DNA of 64,000 bases, taken from contig CAJNDS010002114.1 in assembly GCA_905221605.1 (NCBI GenBank), positions 567,632 to 631,631 on the forward strand. The letters run 5' to 3'. Positions 22,232 through 33,639 of the stretch are shown here, piece by piece. Under the pieces are notes generated by a model. That model worked only from the letters and a program-made list of their open reading frames with translations, searched no databases and was not told the DNA's origin. Made by a program: the position numbers and the translations under genes. The first letter of the stretch is position 1. Every line of letters begins with the position of its first letter. Source of the stretch: Symbiodinium natans. Taxonomy: Eukaryota; Sar; Dinophyceae; Suessiales; Symbiodiniaceae.

Positions 22232-24123
22232 TGGATCTAGGCTTTTCGGCCTGATGGCTCTGTTATTCACAGTTCACAGAGCAGTGGCTCATACAAAGTC
22301 AAGTGAGCCGATCGTGTCACGACGATCTCAGATCTCTTGTAAAGGCATTGGAAAAATCATCGCTGCCATGGTGACCCCTTGGTAGCCCAGTCATACCCTT
22401 TTGCCCTTTTTGTGGTGCAAGGTTCCCTCATGAAGTACCCAACCCAAAAACGGACAAGGGTGGAACAACGTCGGTATACATACATATGTAGTACATGCAT
22501 ACACATGTATATCCCCGGTTGAATGATAGGTTCTAAGGCCCAGGTTTTCAACAACGACAATACTGTTGCAACCAAGCCAGCTCGACCCATAGACAGCTAA
22601 CTGCTGGTACACTCCGGGTAGTATTTTCTGCTACTGGGTAGTTGGGCTTAGGGTTTTGGGGTGTTAGGGCTATGACAAGTTTCAAAGGAGGTACAAGGGT
22701 TGTCGTCTTTTGTGACTTTTGGGGCTTTAAAGTCTAAGGGGTTTAGGGTTGCCCCCCTCGCCTGGTTGGGATAAGGGTGTTGTGTTCAGAGTGTCGGGGT
22801 TTTTGGCTCGAAGCTTGGTGTTTTGGGGTTTTGGGTTTCAGGGTTTAGGGTTTCCCTAAACCCTAAACCCTAAACCCTAAACCCTGAACCCTGAACCCTG
22901 AACCCTAAACCTAAACCCTAAACCCTAAACCCGATTCCGTGAGGGAACGCAGGTAAACACCTTGCCTGCTACTTCCACTACTCCGGGCATGTTCCGCTTC
23001 CGCAAGCGTGACACATTCACCGAGCGGAGTAGCGTATATAAGAACATGGCGATATACGTGATCCAACCATATACTAATATGTTAGAATCATATCATCATA
23101 CAATCATATAGTTATATTATCATATACTCATATACTCATATATTGTTTCAACACTGGGCTTGTTGCCACGCTTTCGGCAGGTATTTTCGTTAAGTGCCAA
23201 GACTCACGCTCATGCTTGTGATTGCAAGCTTGTAGGTAGTGCTGCAGAGTACCTCATGGAAATCCCCTTTAGCAGCTCTGGCTCTATTCCCGGTTGGTGG
23301 TGCAGGAGACTGCACCACCGACCGTGAACTTGGCGCCCCAAACCCTTCTTCATTCAACCCTGCGACTCTACACCCCAAAGCCTCCCCGCCCGAAACCATG
23401 AAGCCCTAGAAAGCCGCAGAACACCCAAACAGCGAAGACCTCATTCTGGAAGGTGCTGGTTTGGCTCAACAGCAACAAGGCTGGGATGACTCCGATCTTG
23501 TTGAAGCCGAGAATTCAGCAATTCAGCAGGGCATTCGAGGGCTCAGAATGGGTGTGGCCCCAGAACCCTCAAAACCGACTTCCTGAGCTTCCTAACATCA
23601 TGATATATGAATTTAAGAATATAAGAACAGAACAATATACTAATCAAATAGTATAAGAAAGCATTACTATAATGACATACTCATCCTCAAACCGAATCAG
23701 GAAGAATGCTTGCAAGCCAAGTTGGCGCTTCTGAAGGCTCGGAGGGTTTGTGGCTTTCGGTTTAACTTTGCGATCCGCCGGTTCCCTTTTTTTCAGGGGC
23801 TTAGAAGCCTTTGAGGTTCGAAGTTCCTGGTTTGGGCAGCTCAGCCTTCGACAAGTGGGTTTAGACTGGAGCCCTTGAGATTTTGGGGGCAGCTGCGATC
23901 ATGTGGGATTTATGGAAAGGACAGGATAGGGGTGGGAGTTACAAGTAGGGTGTGTTGAGGTGTTTCAATCAGAGAGCTGGCTGCTCGCGGATGGCTCCCG
24001 ACAGCTCCTCCTTACCTCCAGCACCTGCGAACCGGCGACGTCCCGTAGCACGGCTCGGATTTGTTCGATTCGGGCAAAGGGCCGGGTCACCCTCGTTGGA
24101 ACATCCGTTGTTGAACCTCCGGG
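22232..24123. other. Stretch without a defensible gene
   Basis: It holds the interstitial telomere block (22838-22932), degenerate TTTAGGG words from 22640, and two AT-rich patches with repeated TATA/ATCATAT words (23034-23146 and 23600-23680). An open frame at 23952-24374 overlaps the next candidate in another phase. Confidence 0.5.
22838..22932. repeat. Interstitial telomere-type repeats, head to head
   Basis: GGGTTTAGGGTTT (22841-22853) flips directly to CCCTAAA units, which run to about 22932 and include four CCCTGAA variants. TTTAGGG is the telomere repeat of plants and of dinoflagellates studied so far (known). The inverted junction forms a short palindrome. Confidence 0.92.
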
Positions 24124-24727
24124 TTGAAGTCCACAGCAATTACAACACGGGCACGGTGTCAGCAAAGTACTCCAAGCAATTCCTTCCAATCCATCAAAAC
24201 GCATCCGATCCTCAGTCATGTGCAGGTCGTGCTCAACGAATTGAGCACTGCCGGCAGCGCTGGGAATGTTTCCAAAGTGGAAACATTCACAAAGGCAGGG
24301 CATGGCTCAAAATGGCTCAAAGGTTCAAAGGGTGTCATTGCCAGTGTCCTCACAGATTCAGTTTTGGCTCGTAGTACTCTTCATATCATGACCTTCATGA
24401 TTGTAGACACTGCTGGAGGCAAGCCTCTTCATGCAGTCCAAGGTGTGCATGCAATCCCACGTGTGATCACCAATGCCAACGTCCCATAAGCTCCAAACAG
24501 AAAAGGCTTCCCAGTCTGCAACTTCAACCCACTGCTCAAAAAATCGGACATCCAAGTCTGCTTTTGGAGGCTTTCTCGAGGCTACAGAATCCACTCAGCC
24601 AACCAACACCGCCCAGCAAAACAGAAAGAAGCAAGAATCCGTTGCGAAGCCTAAGCGCCGCTTGAGCAGTGTTCTAGGTGGGCGTGCTGAGCGCTCTCAC
24701 ACACTGTCTCAAGGCTGTGACGCTTAA
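24124..24727 (+). CDS. Putative two-exon gene, about 181 aa, unknown function
   Basis: Exon 1 is open from 24124. Its best part reads SAGNVSKVETFTKAGHGSKW, then VIASVLTDSVLARSTLHIMT. Donor CAAG/GTGTGC at 24443 and acceptor AACAG at 24496-24500 give a 58-bp intron with matching phase (G+AA = Glu). Exon 2 (24501-24727) reads KASQSATSTHCSKNRTSKSA, then QQNRKKQESVAKPKRRLSSV and ends at TAA. The second exon is Ser/Thr/Lys-rich with a nuclear-localisation-like KPKRR. The intron is short and the donor weak; unspliced, exon 1 runs on to TAA 24487-24489. No family recognised, and 24124 may not be the true start. Confidence 0.35.
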
Positions 24728-26375
24728 AGGGTTTTGTTTCTCAGGCCGGAGTTTAGGGAGTCAATGAATTTCAATGAGTGCTTTCTTCGGAGCACATGTT
24801 GGTAAACAAGTTTGCCCTACCAGGAGGTTGGTTGCCCGGGCGGCTACACCTTTCTGTCGCGCCTGCTTTCGGAAGACCTCTTTGGAAGTCTCTTTCAAAT
24901 GCCTAGTAGTCGTGGTGCCACGAAGGACTAGACACTGCTTGTGGAGCCTTGAAGCCCAAAACCGGTAAACTAACAAGCCGCCAACTTCCTTGTGAGTTTG
25001 TCCAGGAGGGCGTGAGGAAAGCGGATAATTCGCTGTGCCGCGGTCCGAGATGTTGGGATAATGCAGAGGTTACGATGGCGAGTGGTATCTTTGCAAGTGC
25101 ATGCCTTGAGTTGCTGTTCACCATGTTGGCCACTGGCCACAGCCCCACTTTAGCTTGAGATCTGCTGCTTCTTGCTTGGTGTGACATTGTTCCTGGCATC
25201 CTCCTGCCTTGTCATTTCAGTGGCTTACTTCAGGGGCAATTTTGCAGTCGTTCAGGTACGGTATGAGGCCGAAAGCCTAGTTAGTTTTGAACAAGGAATA
25301 TCTAAGGCAATGATGTCCTTTTCTGGACTGGCTCATCCCGCGTGCATTTGTGTTGCTATAAGCAGGTGGCCCTGCGAAGGGTGGTCCCTGGTCCTCTGAA
25401 CCCTCCATCCAGTCCAATTGGTCCTCGGCTGGGGGGTCTGGAACGAGGGGAAGACCAACGAGCAGCGTAGAACGATGTATTTTGCAGCATCTAGGGCTTC
25501 GATCAAGCTCTGTCAACAGCCAGAAATGCCGCAAAGCGATGTATTCTTAGCTGAGAAACAGGTTCATGCTTGTTCTTTATAGTCATTAGAGCCTGTCCAG
25601 AAATCCTGTATTTTTCATGTCAACGCCAGGGCAGGTCGCCAACGTTTGGACAACACAAAGGGGTCGCCAGCGTTCGCAGAAACACCTGCGCCCAACTTTA
25701 GCTCAGTTTTTGGGGGCAGGGGTTTGTACTTGCTCTGTGGAGAGCCTTGAACCACACCCCATACCCGAACCCTAAGTTGAGAATCCCCCCTCGCGTGAAC
25801 CCCCAAAGCCAACAGGTCACCTCGGAAGAGATGTGGCCGGCGCAGCTCTGAAAGTCCTCCTGTGCACCCGGCAGTTTCTATGGCAGGGTAGGGGGCAGAT
25901 TTAGGCTTAAGCTCGTCGAAAACCAGGCGTGTCAATACAAAGCAAGTATCCTTTCTGTATCCGGGTGTGCGCCCCATACAATACCCAGACTTCACTGTCA
26001 TTTAACAATCTGTTGCTGTTGAATTGTGCTGGCCCATGTGTCGGCAGCATCTTGGCAGGTGCTTCTTGAAGTCCCAGGGATAGTTCGGCCAACGTGGATA
26101 ATCCTGGCGCTTTGGGACCAAGATTCGGGGGTTGACTGTCGTTGTTCTTGGCCTTTCTCAGAGGTCTTGCGAACCGCCCCACACCCAAAAGTTGGTCGCT
26201 GGGAGTCGGCATTCTTACTGGCACGGTCTGGGACAGGGGACAGAGACAGAGAGTAGTTAACCTGGAATTGTGGTAATCACTGGGGGCGATGTCAGGAATT
26301 ATTTTTGTGATTAAAGTGTGTTTTTTTTTGTCATCGGTATGTGTGAATAATCTGTAGCTGTGGCGATGTGGGGTT

Positions 26376-26515
26376 TGGAATCTGTGAAAAAAGTGTAAAA
26401 AATGTGATTCTGCTGTTCCTGGACCGTTGGCATCTGTGAAAAATCTGTGAAAAATTTGTGAAAAATCTGTGAAAAATCTGTGAAAATCTGTGAAAAAAAG
26501 TGTGAAGGAAATGTG
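26376..26515. repeat. TGTGAAAAATC-type short tandem repeats
   Basis: Nine or so units of the form (C)TGTGAAAAA(T/A)(C/T/G), all in the same orientation. The same word recurs at the edges of the palindrome at 27049-28250, inverted on one side. Confidence 0.85.
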
Positions 26516-27048
26516 ACAAATCTATGCCAGCCGCAGCTCAAGTGAAGGACCCCGCGTGTGGTTGGCTACTAGACTAGTGAGTGACTAGTGACGTAGCTAC
26601 TTGATTAGACTGAAGATTTTGACACTTTCAGCAAGCTACACTCTATCGAATCTTAGCCTAGGCCGTTATACACATGTCTGGCTGGCGGGTTCGACGTGGG
26701 AAGCTGGCCAATGTTTATTCTTTTCTGCTCACTTCTCTCTCGGACTTGCAGGCTTAACGTTTAGGTTTAAGTTTAGTTTTAATTAAGTCTTTAAATTTAC
26801 TTTAGTTTAATTTTAGTTAAACGGGGATGCTGCTACGGCCGCTGGGGGGTTCCAGATGGCGTTCAAGCACAATTGCAGAAGGATTCTCTCTGTCCCGGGC
26901 ATCGAATATATTGATCATCTATCTGAAGATCAAATTCGGCCCGAACTCATAGAGTTTTCTGTTGGCTTTTAAATCTTAAATTAAACTTCGACGTATGTCT
27001 GAGATTTTCAATAATCTTAACAATCAAGGAATGTGATGCGCGGGATAG

Positions 27049-28250
27049 ATGCTTGGCGGGGGGAGGGGGGGCGGGGGGGGAGGGGCGGGGAAGAGGGGGG
27101 GGGAAGAGGGGGGGGGGGGGGGGGGGCTGGGGGCGGGGGGCGGGGGCGGGTGGTGGGGGGCGGTGGGTGGCAAATTTTTCACACTTTTTTCACACTTTTT
27201 TCACACATTTTTCACACATTTTTCACACTTTTTTCACAGATTTGCCGCTATTTGATTTTAATTAAATTTTAATAAGATTTAAATTAAATGTTAATTAAAA
27301 ATTACAATTTTAATTATTTTTTTAATTAAAAATTAATATTTTAATAAGAATTTATTTAAATTTTAATTAAAAATTGCAATTTTAATTAACATTTTTAATA
27401 GGAATTCTTATTAAAATATTAATTTTTAATTAAAAAGATAATTAAAATCGTAATTTTTAATTAAAATTTAATTAAATGTCTTAATTTTAATTACAATTTG
27501 AATTGTTTTTTTTTTTTTTATTGTCAATTAATATTTTAATCAGAATTCCTATTACATCTTTCTATTAAAATATTTACTTGTTTAAATTAAAAAAACAAGC
27601 CAAATTCAATTTTTCATTAATTTTAATTTAACAATTACAATTTTTTTATTTATCTTGATTAAAAATTAATATTTAATAGGAATTCTTTATTAAATCTTAA
27701 TTTCTAATTAACATCTATCAAACTGTACTTTTATTTAAAATTAAATAAATACCAAAGACAATATTAATTTTTAAATTAACAAAATATTAAGATTGTAGTT
27801 TTTAATTAAAATTGAATTAAATTTCTTAATTTTAATAAGTTTAATTAGATTTTAATTAAAAATCACAATTTTAATTATCTTTTTAATTAAAAATTAGTAT
27901 TTTAATAAGAATTCCTATTAAAATATTAATTTTTAATTAAAAGGTTAATTAAATTCTTATTAAAATATTAATTTTTTAATTAAAAAGATAATTAAGATTG
28001 TAATTTTTAATTAAAATTTAATTTACATCTTATTAAAATTTAATTAAAATCAAATAGCTGTGAAAAAAGTGTGAAAAAAGTGTGAAAAATGTGTGAAAAA
28101 CTTGTCCCCCCCCCCCGCCCCCGCCCCCGCCCCCTCCCCCGTCCCGCCCCCTCCCGCCGCACCCTTTCCCCACCCCTCCGCCGCCACCCCTCCCACCGCC
28201 CCCCCACCCCCCCACCTCCACCATTCCTCACTCCCCCCCTCCCCGCCTCC
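27049..28250. repeat. Large imperfect palindrome with AT-rich core
   Basis: Going inward from the left: a G-rich purine tract (27049-27171), TTTTTCACAC-type repeats (27174-27240), the word GCTATTTGATTTTAATTAAA, then AT-rich sequence. The right side repeats this in reverse complement: AT-rich, TTTAATTAAAATCAAATAGC, GTGTGAAAAA repeats (28048-28104) and a C-rich tract (28105-28250). The alignable arms are about 170 bp (27175-27345 against about 27930-28104) with few mismatches. The roughly 590 bp between them are nearly all A and T, with many nested TTTTAATTAAAA palindromes. No coding content. It could form a cruciform or fold back as a hairpin. Confidence 0.85.
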
Positions 28251-28388
28251 TCCTTCCTCTCCCTCCCTCCCTCCCTCCTTTTTTCTTTCTCTCTCTCTCT
28301 CTCTCTCTTTCTGTTTCTCTTTCTTTTTATCTTTTTCTCTCTCTGTATATCTCTTCCTTCCTTCCTTCCACTGCACATGGCCCCCTCG

Positions 28389-28422
<34 letters not shown>

Positions 28423-28429
28423 TCTTTTC

Positions 28430-28460
<31 letters not shown>

Positions 28461-29330
28461 CTCTTTCTCTCTCTTCCTCTCTCTTTCTGTCTCTTTCTCT
28501 CTCTTTCTCTCTCTTTCTCTCTCTCATTTTCTCTCTCCTTCTTTTTTCCTCTCTCTTTTCGCTCTCACGTCTTTCTCTCTCTTTCTCTTTCCTTCTCTTT
28601 TTTTCCCTCCTTTTTTTCTTTTCCCCTCTTTTTCTTTTCCCCGTTTTCGTCTGGTTTCTTTTCTTTTTTTTTCCCCCTCTTTTCTCCTCTCGTTCATCTT
28701 CTCTTTTTTTTCTCGTTTTTTTTTCTTTCTCTCTTGCTCTCTTTTTTTCTACTCTCTCCTCTCTTTTCTCTGGTTTTTTCTTCCCCCCTCTTTCTCTTTT
28801 TCTCTCTTTACTCTTTTTCTTTCTCCCCTCTTTTTTTCTCTCTTCTCTTTCTTCTCGTTCTTCCTACTTTTTCTTTTTCTCCGTTCTCCTCCTTATTTCC
28901 CCTTTCCTTTTTTCCTTTCTCTTGTTTCCATTTTTTCTTCTCTCCTCCCCTTTCTCTTATTCCTCTTTTCTCTCTCTGTTTTTTCTTTGCCTTCTCCCCC
29001 CTCCCCTTTTTCTCCTTTTTTTTTTTTTTCTCCTTTTTTTTTCCTTTCTCTTTTTCTTCTTCCCCTTTTCCTTTTCACCTCTTTTTCCTGTTCCTCTTCT
29101 TTTTCTCGTTTTCTTTCTCTCCTCTGCTTTTCCTCACTCTCTTTTTTTTTTTCCCTTCCCTCGCCCTCTTTGGGGGTTTTTCATTTTTCCTTCTATTTTC
29201 CCCTTTTTTTCCCCCTCTTGTTTCTGTCCCTTCCTCTTTGGCTTTTTTCTTTTTTTGTTTCCTCCTCTTCTCTCATCTTTTCTCTTTCCTCTTTTTTCCC
29301 TTGCTCTTTTTTTTCTTCTCTCGCAGTCCC
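28251..29330. repeat. Polypyrimidine tract of about 1.1 kb
   Basis: Almost exclusively C and T on the plus strand, starting as CTCTCT runs and becoming irregular TTTCTCC sequence. Purines are rare single interruptions. The long Ser/Phe/Leu frames read here exist only because stop codons need purines. Such tracts can form triplex DNA (known). Confidence 0.97.
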
Positions 29331-29439
29331 ACAGAAAAAAGAGCGGATGCAACCGAGTGCCCAGCCGCTAGCCGCCAACCATTCACCACCGGTATCCGTT
29401 AGGCCAGGTACACACGTGTGACACCCCCAAGGCAACCCA

Positions 29440-29700
29440 AAACCATTGCGCAGAAAGACAACAGAAAGACAACGAAACAAGACACAGAAAAATCGCAAAA
29501 GAATCACAAACAAATCACAAAAAAAACACAAACAAAACACAAACAAAACACAGATTAGAGATCCTGACCAGAGGGCAGAACAAACAAGAAACACAGAAAA
29601 AACACAAATAAATCACAGATCCGACATGGGGTCTCCAAGCATTTCTCAAATAAATCACAGATGCAAAAGACAAAAAAAACACAAATAAAATACAAAATAC
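29440..29700. repeat. A-rich ACACAAA/ATCACAAA repeats
   Basis: Irregular units of AAACACA and AAATCACA on a plus strand poor in T and G. They end the strand-asymmetric block that begins at 26376. Confidence 0.7.
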
Positions 29701-30564
29701 TTAAATCCTGAAATCCAATCTTTACCACGAAATCCCGGTTATAATACTGAGTAGTTATAACACCGCATCGGGCCGACTCAGGGGCCTTAGAACTCAACGT
29801 TTTCCTCAACTTCCGGCAAACTCAACTTCCCACGCGCCAGGCAGTTTCGCTTCAGCAGACAGGAGCCACTGGGGAGATTCGGCTCAGCTCTAATTTTGAT
29901 TTTGACGCTACGCGACCTGCCTGGTTGGGGGGTTGGGGTGCCCGCGTTGTGCTACCCAGACACCTACGGCCCGAGGCCTCGGCGGATTCGGGGCTTCAGG
30001 GCTTAGTGGGCTTAGTGTTTACATTGACGGACCACACAGTTCACCCTCAACAGGAGCAGCGTGCCAAGAAGATTGTTCAGACGCAGTCAAAAAATTGCTC
30101 AAAATTTGTGATTCGAGTTCTGTGTTTGATGATGAGCGACGTCGTGGGACTTGGAGATGTTGTGGATGTTGTTATGAGCATTAAGTCCCAAAGATGTTTG
30201 TTGTATGTTGGCGCGCGCTTCTCCAGGGCTGGGGTTGGGGCACTGTGCTGCGTGCTAAACATGCCCTGCAAGGTCACGGCTAAGGTACATGGATGTACAT
30301 GGGCAATGTGTTGGTAACGTTTGGGCTTCGAACATGTTGAGCGCATTTCAGACGCACTGCCTTGGCCACTACAAGGCTACAACTCAAAAAGGCAAGGTGC
30401 TTGAGCTTCGGGGTTCACAGGGAGCATTGAGGTCGGACATAGAGCTGTGACATGTTCAATCTCAAATTGCGTTGCTGCACATTGAAAGCTGGTTTACGGG
30501 GTAGCTCTACAGCCCCTACTGGGCCCTACTGCCTACTTCTCTCTGCACTCTGCGTTGACAGGAG

Positions 30565-31350
30565 ATGGAGAATGTCATGCCTGTGCTGAGGGCAGCTCTG
30601 CCTCATGCAAGTTCAGTTCCTGTAAGGGTTTGGATTTGCTTACAGCTAGGGCTCCAGGAGTGAGTCCGCTTCGCATCCCGGTATCAGCAAGGCTTCCGAA
30701 GTCAGCCATCCTCAACACCAACCCCGCAGCTTTTAAAATTCCGGATGGGGGGTGGGGTCTTCGATAGAAAACAAAGAAGCCAAGCTTAGCTTCAAGGATT
30801 TTGAGCAATCCGCGGTTGAACTGGCCATTCAGCTACGTACTCAAAGGGGGTGCCCTCATCACACAATGTTTGCTTTGGCTGCAAGATCGCCATCCCCCAG
30901 AACCCCGACGAACTGGCTCAATTCAATTTCGAAGCTTTTGGGAAGCACAAACTCTGGAAAAAGCCTAGAGCCCAGGCACTGCGAGCAAAACATTCTGAGC
31001 TGCAGCCCATGATCAGAGACGTCTTCGTACCTCGGAAGCAGATGCCTTCGTGTTTTGCAGGTGATACCACTACAGGGTTGCGCAGTTTAGCCTCCTGCCG
31101 CATGCCGCTCATGCTTGCATCCGCAATTAGCATCTTTGCAGCTCCGCAGGCTGTATTGGCCGTAATGCCCAGGTGCGATTCGGGGGCGGCGTGCCCCAAA
31201 CCTCCAGGCGAGGTGAAGCCGGAAATGGGAATCGATGGCTGGGCTCGGGATTTGAGGGTCCGGGCTTTACAACGTTCAGGCATTTTCCATAGTGGTACCT
31301 CGCAGGTGACTTGGCTTAAGTCACTGAAAATGTTGCTGACTTCCAGGTAG
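30565..31350 (+). CDS. Putative gene, frame broken at a G run, unknown function
   Basis: A possible initial exon (30565-30617) reads MENVMPVLRAALPHASSVP and meets donor GTAAGG. From about 30771 one frame reads NKEAKLSFKDFEQSAVELAI, ends near the GGGGG at 30846-30850, and the next frame continues VCFGCKIAIPQNPDELAQFN, then FGKHKLWKKPRAQALRAKHS and DVFVPRKQ, staying open to 31350. One base more or less in the G run would join them. A donor-like GCAG/GTGATA at 31060 may end the exon. Caution: a third frame, in phase with the initial exon, is open until about 30967, so the frame choice rests on codon quality. No family recognised. Confidence 0.35.
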
Positions 31351-33207
31351 CGACCGCTAACCTCAGAACTCCAGAGATTTATTGACTGCGACGGCAGCAT
31401 TGCACACAGGCGAAACAAACTGTTGGGCTTGCTGCCGCGGTTGGTCATCTGACTATTGGACGTCACCGCCGTCCCCTAGCTCTCAGAACCATTCTACATA
31501 CCCAAACCAAGCTCGCAGTACCGTTCTACATACCCAAGCCAAAGAAGCCCAGAGCCCGAGCCAGGCGGGAAGAGGCTGCCACAGGCTTGTCTGCAGGCTT
31601 GTGCTGCCACAGCATGCCAATTCACTAGCCTCAAGACGTCACATTGAGATTCAATCCTCAATGAGTTGAGAGAGGGTTGTGGGCTTCTGTCGAGAACAAT
31701 GTTGGAGAAAAGCTTTGGCCTCTTTGCTAGGCTCCAAGGTGGGATGCTATTGGGAGTTTTATGGCATATCGAGACGAAAATGGCCACATCAGCCACCGAG
31801 GGCGTGAACCGACGACATGTACGTCACAGATGCATACCCCCCCCCCCCCCCCGTTTCCTCCCAAGCCCCTAGCGCTGTCCACGTCCTCGATTATGGTTCC
31901 GGGTTTAGGGCCCTAGACCGTCGCTTATGGTTCCGACTATGATTCCGGGTTGAGGCTCTAAACCGTCGACCATGGTTCTGACCGAAAAGAGATATGGGTT
32001 TTTTTCTATGTATAAGCATATATATATATATAGATAGACAGAGAGGGTTTAGGATTTAGGGGGCTATTGCAAAACTTTGAGCCCGAACTCTAAAGTGGTG
32101 GTTATCATGTGAAGGTGATTCGCAAACTGCGGTCGTTCCTGCCAGCGCTGCGGCGCCTGAAATCAGGCGCGAGACTTGTAATTTCAGGGTTGGGCTTTTG
32201 ACAAGCTGTGTTTCTGCATGCCCTCGTCTGCGTTTCGTGGCTGTGGCACCTGAGTCTTGGTTTGGGATTCTTAGAGTTTAGGGAGTCAGGGCTGACGAAA
32301 AAAGAGTTGGAAGGAGTTGGGAACGCCATGCGGCGTGGTTCAAACCAAAGCCATTGTGGACACTTGGCCCTTTGGCCCTTTGGCCCTTTGGCCCTTTGGC
32401 CCTTTGGCCCTTTGGCCCTTTGGCCCTTTGGCCCTTTGGCCCTTTGGCCCTTTGGCCCTTTGGCCCTTTGGCACATGGGTTTTTGCAACCCTGAGCATGC
32501 GGCGTTCATCCAAGCCCAACCTGGGAGACTTCTTCAACCGTTCAGCATAGTTCAACTCAATTGACCCAAGAATGGCAGAACTGCCATCTTCACGAACTCC
32601 TGAACCTGCACCCGCGTGCCAGAAGCCTAGAACTTAGAACCTCTTGGAACCCTTCGCAGAAGGCTCAAATCCTGCAGCCTACAGGCCCAAACCACCAAAC
32701 TTTACCGATCTCCTGAAGTTTCTTGAGCTGCAGGGAGCCCTCGCCCAATGCCTTGGCAGGCAGGAGGAGCCCCGAAAGATCACTCTTCAATGGTTGAAAT
32801 TGTCTGCAAGTCTACTAGGGGCTCTCGAGCACAGGCTCTGTGGATAGAAGGGATGACACGTGTGGGCAATCCTCATCTGGCTTCTGCTGAATCTCTTCCT
32901 GGGTAGTGTTGCAAGATCCCGTGGCCCTGCAAGCGAGAGCCCGGTATAGCTGAGCTTGTAAAGCCCTGAGACATGATCCTTAAACCCCACACGACCTACA
33001 ATGAAGCAATCCTAAACATGTTGCCTCCCTTCGACTGTTGGATTGTGCTTCACAGCATTGCCCTGAGAGGTGATGGTGCCCCGAAGGCAGGGTTTGATGG
33101 GGGCTTCCAAGGGTTGCGATGGGATACGAAGGGTGCGTAGTTTAGGCGTTGAGGGTTCAAGGAGTATGAAAGATACCCAGCAAGGCCTTAACATTCACCC
33201 TCAATAG
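31351..33207. other. Stretch without a defensible gene
   Basis: It holds a 16-C run (31837-31852), a TA microsatellite (about 32019-32033) and the 8-bp array at 32364-32472. A frame at 31666-31835 including TMLEKSFGLFARLQGGMLLG reads fairly well but has no other support and runs into the C run. Confidence 0.5.
32364..32472. repeat. GGCCCTTT octamer tandem array, about 13 copies
   Basis: Perfect or nearly perfect 8-bp units. The unit contains no stop codon in any phase on either strand, so all six frames stay open across it, and frames such as the minus-strand GQRAKGPK repeat are by-products. Confidence 0.97.
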
Positions 33208-33378
33208 TGTCATCGAACTCCCATGCACTTAACGCAGAAGAGACGCCGGTGGAGACGGCAGCCGAAGCACCCAAAATTCGCATCCGAATTTCGTCTTCGG
33301 GGTTGGGGACCCAGTTTACCCCAGCAACGCAACTTCAAGCCGCTGATTCTTGCCAAGAAGTTACCGGGAGCACATGAG
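33208..33378 (+). CDS. Putative exon, unknown function
   Basis: From an acceptor-like AATAG at 33203-33207 one frame reads ALNAEETPVETAAEAPKIRI, then SSSGLGTQFTPATQLQAADS, and stops at TGA near 33378. Codons are G/C-ending and composition is protein-like (acidic, then basic-hydrophobic). A second frame, rich in Arg and Lys from ATG 33223, is also open. It sits on the same strand 260 bp before the 33640 candidate and could belong to one gene, but no linking donor was found. Confidence 0.25.
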
Positions 33379-33639
33379 GGTTTGGAGAGTTGTTGGTGGG
33401 GCTGCGGTCGCTAGGCAGACGCAGCTTCGGGTCAGCCTTTACCCATCTTTACCCCGCTGCGACGGCATTCCAGAGTCTTATCCTGTCTTCTGCAATAGTC
33501 TTGTATATTTTTGCGTTACGGGAATCCCTTTAGTTCAGGGCTTTGGGCTGAGCCGACACACCAACCATTCGTGTTACGGCTCTTGCTACCTGAGGGTTTG
33601 CCTTCAGGGCTTTTGAGTGCCGGTTTTTGAGCATCAGGG

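Larger units (their letters stand above)
24728..30564. other. Gene-poor stretch dominated by repeats
   Basis: Open frames with ambiguous strand lie at 24761-24976, 25172-25399 (hydrophobic start, then GTACGG donor-like) and 25907-26256; none is decidable. From 26.37 to 29.70 kb the sequence is repeat DNA, listed separately. At 29933-30184 a plus-strand frame includes CSDAVKKLLKICDSSSVFDD and reads well, but two other frames are open too. Confidence 0.5.

Noticed and set aside
28089-29421. Two plus-strand frames of about 440 codons rich in Ser, Phe, Leu and Pro
   Set aside because: All three stop codons need purines and the tract has almost none.
30918-31466. 182-codon minus-strand frame
   Set aside because: It mirrors the plus-strand candidate, which has better codon choice and charge pattern.
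32105-32564. Frames of 71-134 codons on both strands around the octamer repeat
   Set aside because: Kept open by the stop-free GGCCCTTT unit.
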